64,000 nt of DNA from Mycobacterium simiae (GCF_010727605.1 NZ_AP022568.1:806001-870000); one strand, 5' to 3'; numbered from the stretch's first letter, positions 1 through 9,872 are shown. Notes: generated from the sequence alone by a model not told the origin. Numbers and translations are program-made.

Positions 1-161
1 ATGCCCGACGACGCCGTGTAGCGCCCCCGGTCAAGCGCGGTCGGGTCGGGCCGGGTCAGGGTGATGCGCCGGCGACGGTACCGGATCAGGCCCAGGACCA
101 GCGCGGCGACGAGCACCAGGGCGGCAACAACAGCGATCGCGATCCAAAGGCCTTGTGACAC
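1..161 (-). CDS. ftsY: FtsY, signal recognition particle receptor (N-terminal fragment)
   Basis: Only the first 53 or so codons lie in the window; the gene runs off the left edge. A GTG start at 161 gives a short hydrophobic stretch (about residues 4-23, rich in Ala, Val and Leu), then an Arg cluster (YRRRR) and a TASSG motif. This matches the membrane-anchored N terminus of mycobacterial FtsY, the GTPase that docks ribosome-SRP complexes at the membrane. The position directly downstream of smc fits the conserved smc-ftsY order. The GTPase domain is not visible, so identity rests on the N terminus and context. No strong ribosome binding site is seen upstream, so the exact start is uncertain. 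Confidence 0.75.
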   Translation of the reverse strand, partial: MSQGLWIAIAVVAALVLVAALVLGLIRYRRRRITLTRPDPTALDRGRYTASSG

Positions 162-242
162 GCTGACATTGTTTCAGGGCCGCACCCGCGATCCGACAGC
201 GACTCATCGCGGCGGCGCCGCTCACCCCTGCGTGCTGCGGCC

Positions 243-3200
243 TCAGGAAGAAGTGGCGGCGAGCTGCTGCACCTGTTGCCCGCGCATGCGTTGCGAGATC
301 ACCGCGGTGATGCCGTCGCCCTGCATGGTCACGCCGTACAGCGCGTCGGCGACCTCCATCGTCGGCTTCTGGTGGGTGATGATCAGCAGCTGCGAGCGCG
401 CCCGCAACAGCTCGAACAGCGAGATCAGCCGGCGCAGGTTGGTGTCGTCGAGCGCGGCCTCGACCTCGTCCATGATGTAGAACGGCGACGGGCGGGCTCG
501 GAAAATCGCCACCAGCATCGCCACCGCCGTCAGCGCCTTCTCGCCGCCGGACAACAACGACAGCCGCGTCACCTTCTTGCCGGGCGGCCGCGCCTCCACC
601 TCGATGCCGGTGGTCAGCATGTCGTCCGGATTCGTCAGCCGCAGTCGCCCCTCGCCGCCCGGGAACAACACGGTAAAGACTTCTTGGAATTCGCGTTCCA
701 CGTCGACGAACGCGTCGCTGAACACCTGCAGAATGCGGGCATCGACCTCGGCGACCACGTCGAGCAGGTCCTTGCGCGCCGACTTGACGTCCTCGAGCTG
801 AGTGGACAGGAAGTTGTAGCGCTCTTCCAGCGCGGCGAACTCCTCCAGCGCCAGCGGGTTGACCCGGCCCAGCTCGGCCAGCTCCCGCTCGGCCCGCTTG
901 GCCCGCCGCTCCTGGGTGGGCCGGTCGTAGGGCACCGGGGCGGGCGCCGTCACCTGTTCACCGCGCTCGCGGGCCAGCTCGAACTCGGCCATCTCCAGCT
1001 CGGACGGCGGCAGCGCGACCTGCGGGCCGTATTCGGCGATCAGGTCCGCCGGCGCCAGCCCGAACTGCTCGAGCACCATCTGTTCGAGCTGCTCGATGCG
1101 CAGCGCCGCCTGGGCGTTGGCCACCTCGTCGCGGTGCAGCGAGTCGGTCAGCTTGGCCACCGTGGCGCCCAGCGTGTGCACCTCGTCGCGCACCGCCGTC
1201 ATCGCCGTCGACCGTGCTTCGCGTTCGGCTACCAGGGCGTCGCGGATCTGCGACACCGCGTCGACGACCCGGTTGAGCCGCGCCGCCAGCAGCCGGCCCG
1301 AGTCCGCGACGGCCGCTGCGACCGCGGCCGCGCGCAGTCGCGCGGCATGGGCCTGCTGGGAGCGGATGCGTGCCTCGCGTTCGGCGGCGGCCGCGCGGCG
1401 CAGCGAGTCCGCCCGTCCGCGCACCGCGTTGGCCCGTTCCTCGGCGGTGCGCACCGCCAGGCGGGCCTCCACTTCGATGCCGCGGGCGGCCTCGGCCGCG
1501 GCGGCGATGCGCTGACGATCGACGGGCTCTTCGGCCGGTGCGACCTGGCTCTGCTGCGCGTTACGCAGGCGCGTCTCGAGTTCGGTGACCTCGGCGACGG
1601 TCTGCGCCCGATTGGCCTCGAGTTCCTCGCGTTGGCGCAGCAGCCGATTCCATTCGGCCTCGGCGGTCCGGGCGTCCTGCCCGAGCCGGCCCAGCTGCTC
1701 GTACATGGCCGAGATGGCCGTGTCGGATTCGTTGAGCGCGGCCAGCGCCTGCTCGGCGGAGTCCTGACGGCCGCGCTGCTCGGTCAGTGCACCTGACAGC
1801 GCGGCGCTGAGTTGGGCGACCTGCGTCTCGGCGGCGGCCAGTTCGCTGCTGGCCTTGTCGATCTCCGAGGTCAACTCCAGCGTGGACGGTTTGCGGTCTG
1901 AACCGCCACTGACCCAGCCGCGGCCGACCAGGTCACCGTCGAGGGTGACCGCCCGCAGTTGCGGACGGCTTGTGACCAGGTCCAGCGCCGCGCCCAGGTC
2001 GGGCACCACCGCGACGCCGGAGAGCATCGCGACCATCGCGCCGCGCAGCCGCGGCGGGGCCTCGACCAGGTCGAGGGCCCACAGCGCAGCGTCGGGCAGA
2101 GGTGCGGCCGACGGGGGCTGATCGACCGGCCAGTCCCCCAACACGAGGGCCGCGCGGCCGCCGTCGGCCTGCTTGAGTGCCGCGACCGCCGAACGGGCCG
2201 CGCCGAAACTTTCGGCGGCCAGCGCGTCGGCCGCCGATCCGAGCACCGCGGCCAGCGCCGCCTCGTATCCCGGCCGAACCTTCACCAACTTTGCGATCGG
2301 CCCGAAAAGACCTGCGCCAGTGTGATTTTGGGTGAGCCACGCCGCGCCGTCCTTGCGTTCGAGGCCCACCGACAGCGCGTCGATGCGGGCCCGCAGCGAG
2401 GCCACCCGGCGCTCGGCCTCCCGCTCCGCGGCCTGCAGTTCGACGACCCGCTCGTCGGCCAGCCGCAGCGCGGCCACCGTCCGCTCGTGGTGTTCGTCCA
2501 GGCCGACCTCGCCCTGATCGAGTTCACCGACGCGGGCCTGCACGGTCTCGAATTCCGCCCGGGTCTGCTGGGCGCGGGCGGCACCGTGTTCGATGCGCTC
2601 GGACAGCCGGGCGACGCTGTCGTCGATCGATTCGACCCGGGCCCGCATGGTCTCGACCTGACCGGCCAGCCGGGCCAGGCCCTCGCGGCGGTCCGCCTCG
2701 GCGCGCACCGCGGCCAGATGCGCCCGGTCGGCCTCGGCGGCTTGTCGTTCCCGTTCGGTCAGCTCGGCGCGGGCCGTCTCGAGCCGGGTCCGCGCCGCGG
2801 CCAGTTCTGCCAGCAGTTGCTGCTCGGCGGCTGCGACCCGGTCGGCCTCGGCGTCCAGCGCGTCCGGATCGGTGTCACCGGTTGCCGCCGGCTCGACGTC
2901 GAGATGCTGGGCGCGTTCGCTGGCAATGCGCACCGTGGCGCCCACCCGTTCGGCCAGCGCGGACAGCCCGAACCAGGTGTGTTGGACCGATTCGGCCCGC
3001 ACCGAGAGCTCGGCCAGTGCGGTTTCGTGCGCGGTCAGCTCCTCGGAGGCGACCGCCAGTCGGGCGGCGGCCTGGTCGTGCTCGCGGCGCATGGTGGCCT
3101 CGGCCTCGAGGATCGCGTCGCGCTGTCCCTGCCGGCTGACCAGGTCGTCGGCGGCCAGCCGTAACCGCGCGTCCCGCAGGTCGGCCTGGATGGTCTGGGC

Positions 3201-3842
3201 GCGGCGGGCGACTTCGGCTTGCCGGCCCAACGGTTTGAGCTGGCGCCGCAATTCGGTGGTCAGGTCGGTGAGCCGGGCCAGATTGGCCTGCATGGCGTCG
3301 AGCTTGCGGAGCGCTTTCTCCTTGCGTTTGCGGTGTTTGAGCACGCCGGCGGCTTCTTCGATGAACGCGCGCCGATCCTCGGGCCGGGACTGCAAGATCT
3401 CGTCGAGCTTGCCCTGCCCCACGATGACGTGCATCTCACGGCCGATGCCGGAGTCGCTGAGCAGTTCCTGGACGTCCATCAAACGGCAACTGGCGCCGTT
3501 GATTTCGTACTCACTCGCGCCGTCGCGGAACATCCGGCGGGTGATCGACACCTCCGAGTACTCGATCGGCAACGCATTGTCGGAGTTGTCGATCGTCACG
3601 GTGACCTCGGCGCGGCCCAGGGGGGCGCGCGACGACGTGCCGGCGAAGATGACGTCTTCCATCTTGCCGCCGCGCAACGTCTTGGCGCCCTGCTCGCCCA
3701 TCACCCACGCCAGCGCGTCGACCACGTTGGACTTGCCGGAGCCGTTGGGCCCGACGACGGCGGTGATGCCCGGTTCAAAGCGCAGAGTCGTCGGCGAGGC
3801 AAAGGACTTGAAGCCCTTCAGCGTCAGACTCTTGAGGTACAC
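243..3842 (-). CDS. smc: Chromosome segregation protein SMC
   Basis: A 1199-residue structural-maintenance-of-chromosomes ATPase of normal length for the family. The N-terminal head has a Walker A motif (GPNGSGKSN, about residues 32-40). Two long Ala/Glu/Arg-rich coiled coils (about 165-490 and 670-1010) flank a Gly-rich hinge (about 510-660). The C-terminal head carries the ABC signature LSGGEKAL and the Walker B segment [13 protein letters not shown] (about 1100-1150). SMC dimers with ScpA/ScpB organise and segregate the chromosome. The start is GTG at 3842 ([14 protein letters not shown]), matching the conserved SMC beginning. It lies upstream of ftsY in the same orientation. Confidence 0.97.
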   Translation of the reverse strand: MYLKSLTLKGFKSFASPTTLRFEPGITAVVGPNGSGKSNVVDALAWVMGEQGAKTLRGGKMEDVIFAGTSSRAPLGRAEVTVTIDNSDNALPIEYSEVSITRRMFRDGASEYEINGASCRLMDVQELLSDSGIGREMHVIVGQGKLDEILQSRPEDRRAFIEEAAGVLKHRKRKEKALRKLDAMQANLARLTDLTTELRRQLKPLGRQAEVARRAQTIQADLRDARLRLAADDLVSRQGQRDAILEAEATMRREHDQAAARLAVASEELTAHETALAELSVRAESVQHTWFGLSALAERVGATVRIASERAQHLDVEPAATGDTDPDALDAEADRVAAAEQQLLAELAAARTRLETARAELTERERQAAEADRAHLAAVRAEADRREGLARLAGQVETMRARVESIDDSVARLSERIEHGAARAQQTRAEFETVQARVGELDQGEVGLDEHHERTVAALRLADERVVELQAAEREAERRVASLRARIDALSVGLERKDGAAWLTQNHTGAGLFGPIAKLVKVRPGYEAALAAVLGSAADALAAESFGAARSAVAALKQADGGRAALVLGDWPVDQPPSAAPLPDAALWALDLVEAPPRLRGAMVAMLSGVAVVPDLGAALDLVTSRPQLRAVTLDGDLVGRGWVSGGSDRKPSTLELTSEIDKASSELAAAETQVAQLSAALSGALTEQRGRQDSAEQALAALNESDTAISAMYEQLGRLGQDARTAEAEWNRLLRQREELEANRAQTVAEVTELETRLRNAQQSQVAPAEEPVDRQRIAAAAEAARGIEVEARLAVRTAEERANAVRGRADSLRRAAAAEREARIRSQQAHAARLRAAAVAAAVADSGRLLAARLNRVVDAVSQIRDALVAEREARSTAMTAVRDEVHTLGATVAKLTDSLHRDEVANAQAALRIEQLEQMVLEQFGLAPADLIAEYGPQVALPPSELEMAEFELARERGEQVTAPAPVPYDRPTQERRAKRAERELAELGRVNPLALEEFAALEERYNFLSTQLEDVKSARKDLLDVVAEVDARILQVFSDAFVDVEREFQEVFTVLFPGGEGRLRLTNPDDMLTTGIEVEARPPGKKVTRLSLLSGGEKALTAVAMLVAIFRARPSPFYIMDEVEAALDDTNLRRLISLFELLRARSQLLIITHQKPTMEVADALYGVTMQGDGITAVISQRMRGQQVQQLAATSS

Positions 3843-3983
3843 GGCCAGCCAGACTACCGCTGAATATGGCCCGCGCCAGCCTCACCACGGGGTGTCGCAC
3901 CGCGCGAACTGCGCCTCGCGCCCACACCTTGACGCACTGGTCACAGCAGTCCCTTGCGTCACTGAACCGGGGCCGCGATGCTG

Positions 3984-4277
3984 TCAGCGTTCGACGAAGC
4001 CCTCGAACTGTTCGGTCGGCGTGGACCAGTCGGCGACGACCTTGTCGACCCGGCCCGGCCGCGGGGGCCACGCGTGGCCGCCTTCCAGTAGCTTGAGTAG
4101 TTTTTCGGCCGCTTCCCGAGGGCCGTGCGCAACGACCAGGACGCGGCCGTCGGCCTGGTTGGCCGCGTAGCCGGTGAGGCCGAGCTCCAGCGCCCGGCTG
4201 CGCGTCCACCAGCGGAAACCGACGCCCTGGACGGCGCCGTGCACCCAGGCGGTGAGCCGGATGTCAGGTTCCGGCAT
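3984..4277 (-). CDS. acyP: Acylphosphatase
   Basis: A small acylphosphatase of 97 residues that hydrolyses the carboxyl-phosphate bond of acyl phosphates such as acetyl phosphate. The diagnostic N-terminal signature VHGAVQGVGFRWW contains the phosphate-binding loop with the catalytic Arg, and the catalytic Asn lies in GYAANQADGRV. The start is placed at the ATG at 4277 (MPEPDIRLTAWVHG), with GGGTGG just upstream, rather than at the longer in-frame start at 4295. It overlaps the end of the OsmC-like gene by 14 bases, so the two are probably translationally coupled. The order smc-acyP-osmC is the same as in M. tuberculosis. Confidence 0.93.
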   Translation of the reverse strand: MPEPDIRLTAWVHGAVQGVGFRWWTRSRALELGLTGYAANQADGRVLVVAHGPREAAEKLLKLLEGGHAWPPRPGRVDKVVADWSTPTEQFEGFVER

Positions 4278-4689
4278 CGCCACCCTTGGAAGCAATCTTG
4301 AAGTCGACTTTCGTGCCGGCCTTGAGCGTGCGCCCGACGGTGCAGACCATCTCGATCGCCCGGTCGACCACCACCAGCAGCCGCTCCCTCTCCTGGGCGC
4401 TCAGAGCGGACAGGTCGAGCTCGAGCGTCTCCTGCAGGAGCGGATACACCTCGCGTTCGCGGTCGGCGGCGCCCGACACCCGGACCACCGCCTGATAGTC
4501 ATCGCCGAGCCGACGCGCCAGCGGCTGATCGCTGGACATCCCGCTGCACGCGGCGAGCGCGATCTTCATCAACTCGCCGGGGGTGAACACGCCTTCGACA
4601 TCCTCGGAGCCGATCAGCACCTGCGCGCCCCGCGAGCTGCGGCCGGTATAGCGGCGAGTCCCGGTGCGCTGCACCCATAGGTCGGTCAT
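4264..4689 (-). CDS. OsmC/Ohr family protein (putative peroxiredoxin)
   Basis: 141 residues with the OsmC/Ohr fold signature. Two conserved cysteines are visible, in ALAACSGMSSDQPLAR (about residue 49) and EMVCTVGRTL (about 115). This is the pair that reduces organic hydroperoxides in Ohr/OsmC proteins. The N terminus has the family's RYTGRSSRGAQVLIG strand region and a TPGELMKIALA helix. It corresponds to Rv2923c of M. tuberculosis by order and size. The ATG at 4689 is the only good start. The substrate is not known, so the specific name (OsmC or Ohr) is left open. Confidence 0.88.
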   Translation of the reverse strand: MTDLWVQRTGTRRYTGRSSRGAQVLIGSEDVEGVFTPGELMKIALAACSGMSSDQPLARRLGDDYQAVVRVSGAADREREVYPLLQETLELDLSALSAQERERLLVVVDRAIEMVCTVGRTLKAGTKVDFKIASKGGDAGT

Positions 4690-4821
4690 GGCTCATTTCT
4701 ACCGGGTTTCTACCGGGCGCCAACTACCGCGCGCCCCTCGCCTGGTTGTCGAATGTGCGTCCCGGGCGTGCTTGACCGGCGTGTCGCCGCCCTAGTCGCG
4801 CCCGCAACGCCACGGCGGCAC

Positions 4822-4839
4822 GCCCGCCGACGGGCGGGC
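4822..4839 (-). terminator. GC hairpin after the feoA-feoB-nifU operon
   Basis: A perfect 7-bp inverted repeat (GCCCGCC / GGCGGGC) with a 4-base loop begins two bases past the stop of the NifU-like gene. It is read from the minus strand and lacks a clear U tract, which is common for mycobacterial terminators. It would separate the iron operon from the osmC-acyP-smc transcription unit. Confidence 0.5.
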
Positions 4840-4840
4840 C

Positions 4841-5413
4841 TCAGCGGACGATCAGCGACAGCAGCTTCTTACCGAACGACAGTGTGCCCGAATCGCTTTC
4901 GGCTGCAACGACCACGGCCTGCGGATCGACCCGACGGCGCAGTTCGCGCTCCAGCACGTCGCGCAGCGTGGCCGACGCGCCGGGACAGCCGTCACAGGCG
5001 CCTGACATCCGCACCGTCACCTGGTGGCCGTCCACCGAGACCAGCTCGATCGACCCGCCGTGCGATGCGGCCAGCGCCCCCACCTGCCCGGCCAGCAATT
5101 CGGCCGCGATAGCCTCCAGTCCGCTTGCCGCACCGCGGGATTCGTCGATGGCCCAGGCCTCGGGCTGCAGCAGCGCCGCACTGAGCGCGGCGCGGACGTC
5201 GTCACCCAGCTCGCGCCAGGTGTGGCCCGCGCCGATCCTGATCAGGATGCCGCCGGGCTCCACCACCAACTCGTCGAGCGCGCCAGCATCCAGCAAGGCA
5301 CCCAGCGTGCCCGGCGCGGCGCGCACGGCGCCGGCAGGCGGCAGCCGATCCGGGCTGACCACCCAGCGCAACTGCCGCGCGTCGGCGGTGGCGGTGGCGT
5401 GCAGCGGAATCAT
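4841..5413 (-). CDS. NifU C-terminal domain protein, third gene of the feo operon
   Basis: 190 residues. The C-terminal 75 residues form a NifU-like Fe-S scaffold domain with the paired cysteines SGACDGCPGASATL (about 145-158), the CxxC that binds an iron-sulfur cluster. The N-terminal 100 residues, containing GTLGALLDAGALDELVVEPG, I do not recognise. The start is the ATG at 5413, which overlaps the feoB stop as ATGA; longer in-frame starts lie inside feoB and are not used. Translational coupling to feoB suggests the protein handles iron delivered by FeoB or senses it through its cluster, taking the place of the usual FeoC. That role is inference from position. Confidence 0.82.
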   Translation of the reverse strand: MIPLHATATADARQLRWVVSPDRLPPAGAVRAAPGTLGALLDAGALDELVVEPGGILIRIGAGHTWRELGDDVRAALSAALLQPEAWAIDESRGAASGLEAIAAELLAGQVGALAASHGGSIELVSVDGHQVTVRMSGACDGCPGASATLRDVLERELRRRVDPQAVVVAAESDSGTLSFGKKLLSLIVR

Positions 5414-7323
5414 CCGCCCAGCCCGATCGCGACCGAACGGGCGAGGAACGCCATCGTCCACGCCAGCACGAACATGTAGCACCAGGCGACCGCGGGCCAG
5501 CGCCAGGAGTTGGTTTCGCGGCGCATCACCGCGACGGTCGACATGCATTGCAACGCGTACACGAAATACGCCATCAGCGCGATCACCGTGGGCGCGGTGA
5601 ACACCTTGCGGCCCTGACTGTCAGTCATGTTGACCAGCGCTTCGCGCGGATCGTCGGGGCTGGTCGCCGCCGACACCTGGCCCAGGGTCGACACGAAAAC
5701 CTCGCGTGCCGAGAACGACCCGAGCAGGGAAACGTTGATGTGCCAATCGAATCCGAGCGGCGTGAACACCGGCCCGACGGCCCGTCCGATGTCGGCGGCG
5801 AAGCTGTGCTCCATCACGTAGGCGGTGGCGTCGGTCGCGGACATGTTGGCCGTCTCCGACGGGCGCGCCGGCAGGTTGAGCAGCACCCACAGCACCACGG
5901 AGGTGGCCAGGATGATCGTTCCGGCCTTGCGTAGGAACATCTTCGCCGAGTCCCACATTGTGATCAGCACGTTCTTGGGCGACGGGAAGCGGTACGGCGG
6001 AAGCTCCATCGTGAACGGCAGCAGATCGCTGCGCAGGATCGTCGACTTGAACACCGACGCGGCGATCAGCGCCGAGGTGCCGCCGCACACGTACAGCGCG
6101 AACATCGCGATACCCTGCGCGCTGAAACGGCCCCACTGCGTGCTCGGCGACACCAGCAGCCCGACCAGCAGGGTGAACACCGGAAGCCGGGCCGAGCAGG
6201 TCATCAACGGGGCGGTGATGATGGTCGCGATCCGGTCGCGCGCGGACGGCAGCGTCCGGGTGGCCATGATTCCTGGGATGGCGCAGGCAAACGACGACAG
6301 CATCGCGACGAAGGCGCGCCCCTCGAGGCCGGTCGCGGCCATCACCCGGTCCATCAGGAAGGCCGCGCGCGCCATGTAGCCGATGTTCTCCAGCAGCGCG
6401 ATCAGCAGGAATAACAGCACGATCTGCGGAATGAACTGCAGCACCGTTCCCACGCCGCCGATCAGTCCCTGGCTGAGCAGTCCGCGCACCACGTAATTGC
6501 CCACGTGGTTGCTGACCAGCCCACCGAGCTGACCGAGCCAATCTCCCACCTGATCCTGCAGTGGCGCGGCGACGGTGAAGACGACCTGAAAGAAGCAAAA
6601 CATCACCGCGAAGAAGATGACGGTGCCCCACAGCGGGTGCAGCACGACCGCGTCGATCCGCGCCGTCCGCCGATCCGGTTTCGGCGCAACGTAATCGGCC
6701 GCCTGTAGCACCGATCTGCCCCAGGCGTCGATGGCGACGTCGTCGGCGGGCGGCAGGACCGGTGGCCGTTGCCACCGGTGGAAGGCGACCAGTTGGGCAC
6801 GCAGGGCGTCGATGCCGACGCCGCGGTTGGCGATGACGGCCAGGACCGGGACACCCAGCCCGGTGGACAGGGCATCGATGTTGACGCCGCCGCCGCGCGC
6901 GGTCAACTCGTCGGTCATGCTCAGCACCAGCAGGCAGGGCAGGTCCTGCCGCAGCACCTGGGCCACCAAAATGATGGAGCGGTGCAACGTGGTGGCGTCG
7001 GCCACGATGACGATCCCGTCGGGCCGGCCGTCGCCGTAGACCTCGCCACCCAACAGATCCGCTACCACCTGCTCGTCCGGGCTGATCGGGTCCAGGCTGT
7101 AGGTGCCGGGCAGATCCTCGATGGCGATTTCGACGCCGTCCACCTTGGTGGTGCCGACGCTGCGTCCCACGGTGACGCCCGGGTAGTTACCGGTCTTGGC
7201 TCGCAATCCGGTCAGGTGGTTGAAAACAGAGGTTTTACCCGCATTGGGACTGCCTACCAGGGCGATCCGCGCCATCCCGGCTACGGCGACCGCGCCGCCG
7301 CCGTCGTCATGGCAGGAGGTCAT
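5410..7323 (-). CDS. feoB: Ferrous iron transporter FeoB
   Basis: 637 residues: an N-terminal G domain followed by a polytopic membrane domain that imports Fe2+. The P loop (GSPNAGKTSVFN, about residues 22-33), the G2 region GNYPGVTVGRS and the G3 motif DLPGTYSLDP are present. Membrane signatures typical of FeoB follow: LLENIGYMARAAFLMDRVM, FACAIPGIMATRTLPSARDR and MTCSARLPVF, and a last helix pair with YALQCMSTVAVMRRET. The G4 nucleotide-specificity motif reads SMTD rather than NxxD. The start is the ATG at 7323, overlapping the feoA stop as ATGA; upstream in-frame residues are feoA shadow. M. tuberculosis has no feoB at this place. Confidence 0.95.
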   Translation of the reverse strand: MTSCHDDGGGAVAVAGMARIALVGSPNAGKTSVFNHLTGLRAKTGNYPGVTVGRSVGTTKVDGVEIAIEDLPGTYSLDPISPDEQVVADLLGGEVYGDGRPDGIVIVADATTLHRSIILVAQVLRQDLPCLLVLSMTDELTARGGGVNIDALSTGLGVPVLAVIANRGVGIDALRAQLVAFHRWQRPPVLPPADDVAIDAWGRSVLQAADYVAPKPDRRTARIDAVVLHPLWGTVIFFAVMFCFFQVVFTVAAPLQDQVGDWLGQLGGLVSNHVGNYVVRGLLSQGLIGGVGTVLQFIPQIVLLFLLIALLENIGYMARAAFLMDRVMAATGLEGRAFVAMLSSFACAIPGIMATRTLPSARDRIATIITAPLMTCSARLPVFTLLVGLLVSPSTQWGRFSAQGIAMFALYVCGGTSALIAASVFKSTILRSDLLPFTMELPPYRFPSPKNVLITMWDSAKMFLRKAGTIILATSVVLWVLLNLPARPSETANMSATDATAYVMEHSFAADIGRAVGPVFTPLGFDWHINVSLLGSFSAREVFVSTLGQVSAATSPDDPREALVNMTDSQGRKVFTAPTVIALMAYFVYALQCMSTVAVMRRETNSWRWPAVAWCYMFVLAWTMAFLARSVAIGLGG

Positions 7324-7604
7324 GCGTTGGTCTCCGGGCTCACTTCGATTAGCCGTGCCTCGCGCCGTCGCAAGCACAGTTCGGTGTCTTGCACCCGGTA
7401 GATCGTGGGGTCGCCCATCGGGGCCCGGCGGATGACCTCGACGTCGGACGACGGCCGAAAACCCAACTGCCGCAGTCGTCCTGCGACCGCCGCCGACGCC
7501 GCCGACGCGACCCCCACAATGGTGGCGCGCTCGCCCGGGCACAGCTGGGACAGCACGGCCGGAGAGCCAGGACAGCGATCTGCGCTTCGCGCGGAATTGC
7601 GCAT
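7320..7604 (-). CDS. feoA: Ferrous iron transport protein FeoA
   Basis: 94 residues forming a single SH3-like FeoA domain, seen in LSQLCPGERATIVGV, the GRLRQLGFRPSSDVEVIRRAPMG core and the final LCLRRREARLIEV strand. FeoA is a small cytosolic partner of FeoB needed for Fe2+ uptake. It is the first gene of a three-gene operon (feoA-feoB-nifU-like) with 4-base ATGA overlaps at both junctions. The ATG at 7604 is preceded by GGGGCGG. Two palindromes lie 36-70 bases upstream and probably carry metal-dependent control. Confidence 0.93.
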   Translation of the reverse strand: MRNSARSADRCPGSPAVLSQLCPGERATIVGVASAASAAVAGRLRQLGFRPSSDVEVIRRAPMGDPTIYRVQDTELCLRRREARLIEVSPETNA

Positions 7605-7639
7605 CTAACCGCCCCGGCGCCAGAGGTTGATCATCCTGG

Positions 7640-7673
7640 TAAGGATAACCTCACGATGCTGAGGATAGCCTCA
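7640..7673 (-). promoter_or_regulatory. Tandem metalloregulator-like palindromes upstream of feoA
   Basis: Two 14-bp near-palindromes, TAAGGATAACCTCA at 7640-7653 and TGAGGATAGCCTCA at 7660-7673, start exactly 20 bp apart (about two helical turns). Both have the form TNAGG-N4-CCTNA, resembling the cores of DtxR/IdeR- or MntR-type boxes. They lie 36-70 bases upstream of the feoA start, where a repressor would block transcription. Binding by IdeR or another DtxR-family protein is inferred. Confidence 0.6.
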
Positions 7674-7701
7674 GTTCTTTGGCAGAAGTCCGCGGGAGTC
7701 C

Positions 7702-8562
7702 TCAGTGTCGCGGTCGGGGCTGACAACGCGGGCAATAGAACGACGAGCGGTTCATGAATTTCTCCCGGCGTATCACCGCGCCGCACCGGCGGCAGCTGTC
7801 TCCTTCGCGCCCATAGGCATCCAGCGATCGGTCGAAGTAGCCCGACTCGCCGTTGACATTGACGTACAGCGAGTCGAACGAGGTGCCGCCCTGTGCCAGC
7901 GCCTCGCGCATCACCTCGGCGGCGGCGTCGAGCACGGCGATCAGCTGGCGGCGGGTCAGCGTGGCGGCCACCCGGGCGCCGTTGACCTTGGCCCGCCACA
8001 ACGCCTCGTCGGCGTAGATGTTGCCGATACCCGACACCACCTGCTGATCGAGCAGCTGGCGCTTGATCTCGGAATGCTTGCGGCGCAACACCTTTACCAC
8101 GGCATCCGGGTCGAAGCGGGGATCCAGCGGGTCACGCGCCAGGTGCGCGACCGGCGCAGGCAGCACGCTGCCGTCCACCTCGACCAGATCGGCCAGCAGC
8201 CAGCCGCCGAAGGTGCGCTGGTCGGCGAAGCTGAGTACGGTTCCGTCGTCGAGCAGCGCCGAGATCCGCACATGATCCGCCCGCGGCACCGTGCCCAGCA
8301 GCATCTGCCCGCTCATGCCGAGATGAACGACCAGCGCGCTGTCCGGGCCGGCTGGGCCGTCCAGCAGCAGCCACAGGTATTTGCCGCGCCGATCGGTTCC
8401 CTCGATCCGCGCGTCGAGCAGTCGGGCGGTCAGGTCGGTGGACCCGGCCTCGTGCCGGCGTACCGCGCGGGGATGGTGCACCCGGACGGCGGTGATGGTT
8501 TTGCCGACGATGTGAGCCTGCAAGCCGCGGCGCACCACCTCGACTTCGGGCAGTTCGGGCAT
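7702..8562 (-). CDS. mutM: Formamidopyrimidine-DNA glycosylase
   Basis: 286 residues. It begins [14 protein letters not shown], so after Met removal Pro and Glu form the catalytic N terminus of the Fpg/Nei family. The helix-two-turn-helix segment [17 protein letters not shown] is present. The C terminus has a four-cysteine zinc finger ([13 protein letters not shown]...YCPRCQ). The enzyme removes 8-oxoguanine and ring-opened purines from DNA and nicks the strand. It lies 3 bases downstream of rnc in the same orientation, as in M. tuberculosis (fpg, Rv2924c). The feo operon lies downstream of it here, where M. tuberculosis has the osmC-like gene. Confidence 0.96.
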   Translation of the reverse strand: MPELPEVEVVRRGLQAHIVGKTITAVRVHHPRAVRRHEAGSTDLTARLLDARIEGTDRRGKYLWLLLDGPAGPDSALVVHLGMSGQMLLGTVPRADHVRISALLDDGTVLSFADQRTFGGWLLADLVEVDGSVLPAPVAHLARDPLDPRFDPDAVVKVLRRKHSEIKRQLLDQQVVSGIGNIYADEALWRAKVNGARVAATLTRRQLIAVLDAAAEVMREALAQGGTSFDSLYVNVNGESGYFDRSLDAYGREGDSCRRCGAVIRREKFMNRSSFYCPRCQPRPRH

Positions 8563-8565
8563 CGA

Positions 8566-9279
8566 CTAGGCGGGAGTGGTCCCGGCGGGGTCCAACGCTT
8601 CCAGCGTCTTCCAGGTCGACGCGGCCGCCTTCTGCTCGGCTTCCTTCTTCGAGCGGCCCACTCCGGTCCCGTACTCGGTCTCCATCACCACGACGACCGC
8701 GGTGAACTCCTTGTCGTGGTCGGGACCGGTCGCGGTGACCACGTAGGACGGCGCCCCCAGGCCCCGCGCCGCGGTGAGTTCCTGCAGGCTGGTCTTCCAG
8801 TCCAGCCCTGCCCCCAGCGTGGGCGCGGCGTCCAGCAGCCCACCGAACAGCCGCAGAATCACCTCGCGCGCCGTCTCGATGCCGTGCTCCAGGTAGATCG
8901 CGCCCAGCAGCGATTCCATGCCGTCGGCCAGGATGCTCGACTTGTCCGCCCCGCCGGTGTTCGCCTCGCCGCGCCCCAACAGCAGGTGCACGCCCAGACC
9001 CTCGTCGGAAAGCTTGCGTGCTACATCTGCCAGCGCTTGGGTGTTGACGACGCTGGCCCGCAGCTTGGCCAGGTCCCCCTCGGAACGGTCCGGATGCCGG
9101 TGGTAGAGCTCGTCGGTGACGGTCAGGCCCAGCACGGCGTCGCCGAGGAACTCCAGTCGCTCGTTGGTCGGTAATCCGCCGTGTTCGTAGGCGTAGCTGC
9201 GGTGGGTCAATGCCAGACAGAGCAGTTCGTCGGGAAGATCAACCCCGAGCGCGTCGAGCAGAATTTGCCGCGAGGTCAC
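8566..9279 (-). CDS. rnc: Ribonuclease III
   Basis: 237 residues: an RNase III catalytic domain (about 1-150) followed by a double-stranded RNA-binding domain (about 160-230). The RNase III signature [14 protein letters not shown] is at about residues 40-53, and the second acidic cluster is in [19 protein letters not shown]. The dsRNA-binding domain shows [20 protein letters not shown] and the closing [19 protein letters not shown] helix. It processes rRNA precursors and other structured RNAs. The start is GTG at 9279, overlapping the upstream DUF177 stop as GTGA, so the two genes are coupled. Confidence 0.96.
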   Translation of the reverse strand: MTSRQILLDALGVDLPDELLCLALTHRSYAYEHGGLPTNERLEFLGDAVLGLTVTDELYHRHPDRSEGDLAKLRASVVNTQALADVARKLSDEGLGVHLLLGRGEANTGGADKSSILADGMESLLGAIYLEHGIETAREVILRLFGGLLDAAPTLGAGLDWKTSLQELTAARGLGAPSYVVTATGPDHDKEFTAVVVVMETEYGTGVGRSKKEAEQKAAASTWKTLEALDPAGTTPA

Positions 9280-9872
9280 CGTTCACCTCCCGCGGCGTCG
9301 GGGTCGGCGGAATCGTCGGAGAACATGTCCACCAGCTTGGCCCATCGCGGATCGATGTTGTCATGGTGGTGGCTGGGATCGTCGGCCAATGGCACACCGC
9401 ATCGCGGGCATAGTCCCGGGCAGTCCGGCCGGCAGACCGGCGCGAAGGGCAGGTCGAGCCCGACGGCGTCGATGATGGCCTGCTCGAGGTCGATGCGGTC
9501 GTCGACGACGCGGCCGACCTCGTCTTCCTCGGTGGTCGCTTCGGTTGTACTGGCCGGGTAGGCGAACAACTCGGTCAATCCGACCTGTACGTGGCCGTTG
9601 ACCGCGGTCAGGCATCGGGAGCATTCGCCGACGGTGGGTCCGGATACCGTCCCGGTGACCAGCACGCCTTCCGACACGGACTCGACCCGCAGATCCATGT
9701 CGAGCGGAGCGCCCTGCTCGATAGCGATCATGTCCAAACCGATGCGCAGCGGGCTGGGCACGGTGTTACGCAGGGTAACCATCGCTCCCGGGCGCCGTCC
9801 GAGCCGCGTGACGTCGACCGTCATCGGCGAGGCCGGATGGTGCTGCGCGGTGGTTCTCTTTTCGCGCACCAT
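9276..9872 (-). CDS. DUF177 (YceD family) protein
   Basis: 198 residues. The YceD/DUF177 core shows [13 protein letters not shown] in the middle and a C-terminal [21 protein letters not shown] segment. A four-cysteine zinc-ribbon-like set is formed by [13 protein letters not shown]. YceD proteins lie near rRNA and ribosomal-protein genes and are linked to 23S rRNA accumulation in other bacteria. It matches Rv2926c by order. The start is the ATG at 9872. The N-terminal 15 residues ([15 protein letters not shown]) are poorly conserved, so a start at the second Met is possible. Confidence 0.85.
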   Translation of the reverse strand: MVREKRTTAQHHPASPMTVDVTRLGRRPGAMVTLRNTVPSPLRIGLDMIAIEQGAPLDMDLRVESVSEGVLVTGTVSGPTVGECSRCLTAVNGHVQVGLTELFAYPASTTEATTEEDEVGRVVDDRIDLEQAIIDAVGLDLPFAPVCRPDCPGLCPRCGVPLADDPSHHHDNIDPRWAKLVDMFSDDSADPDAAGGER

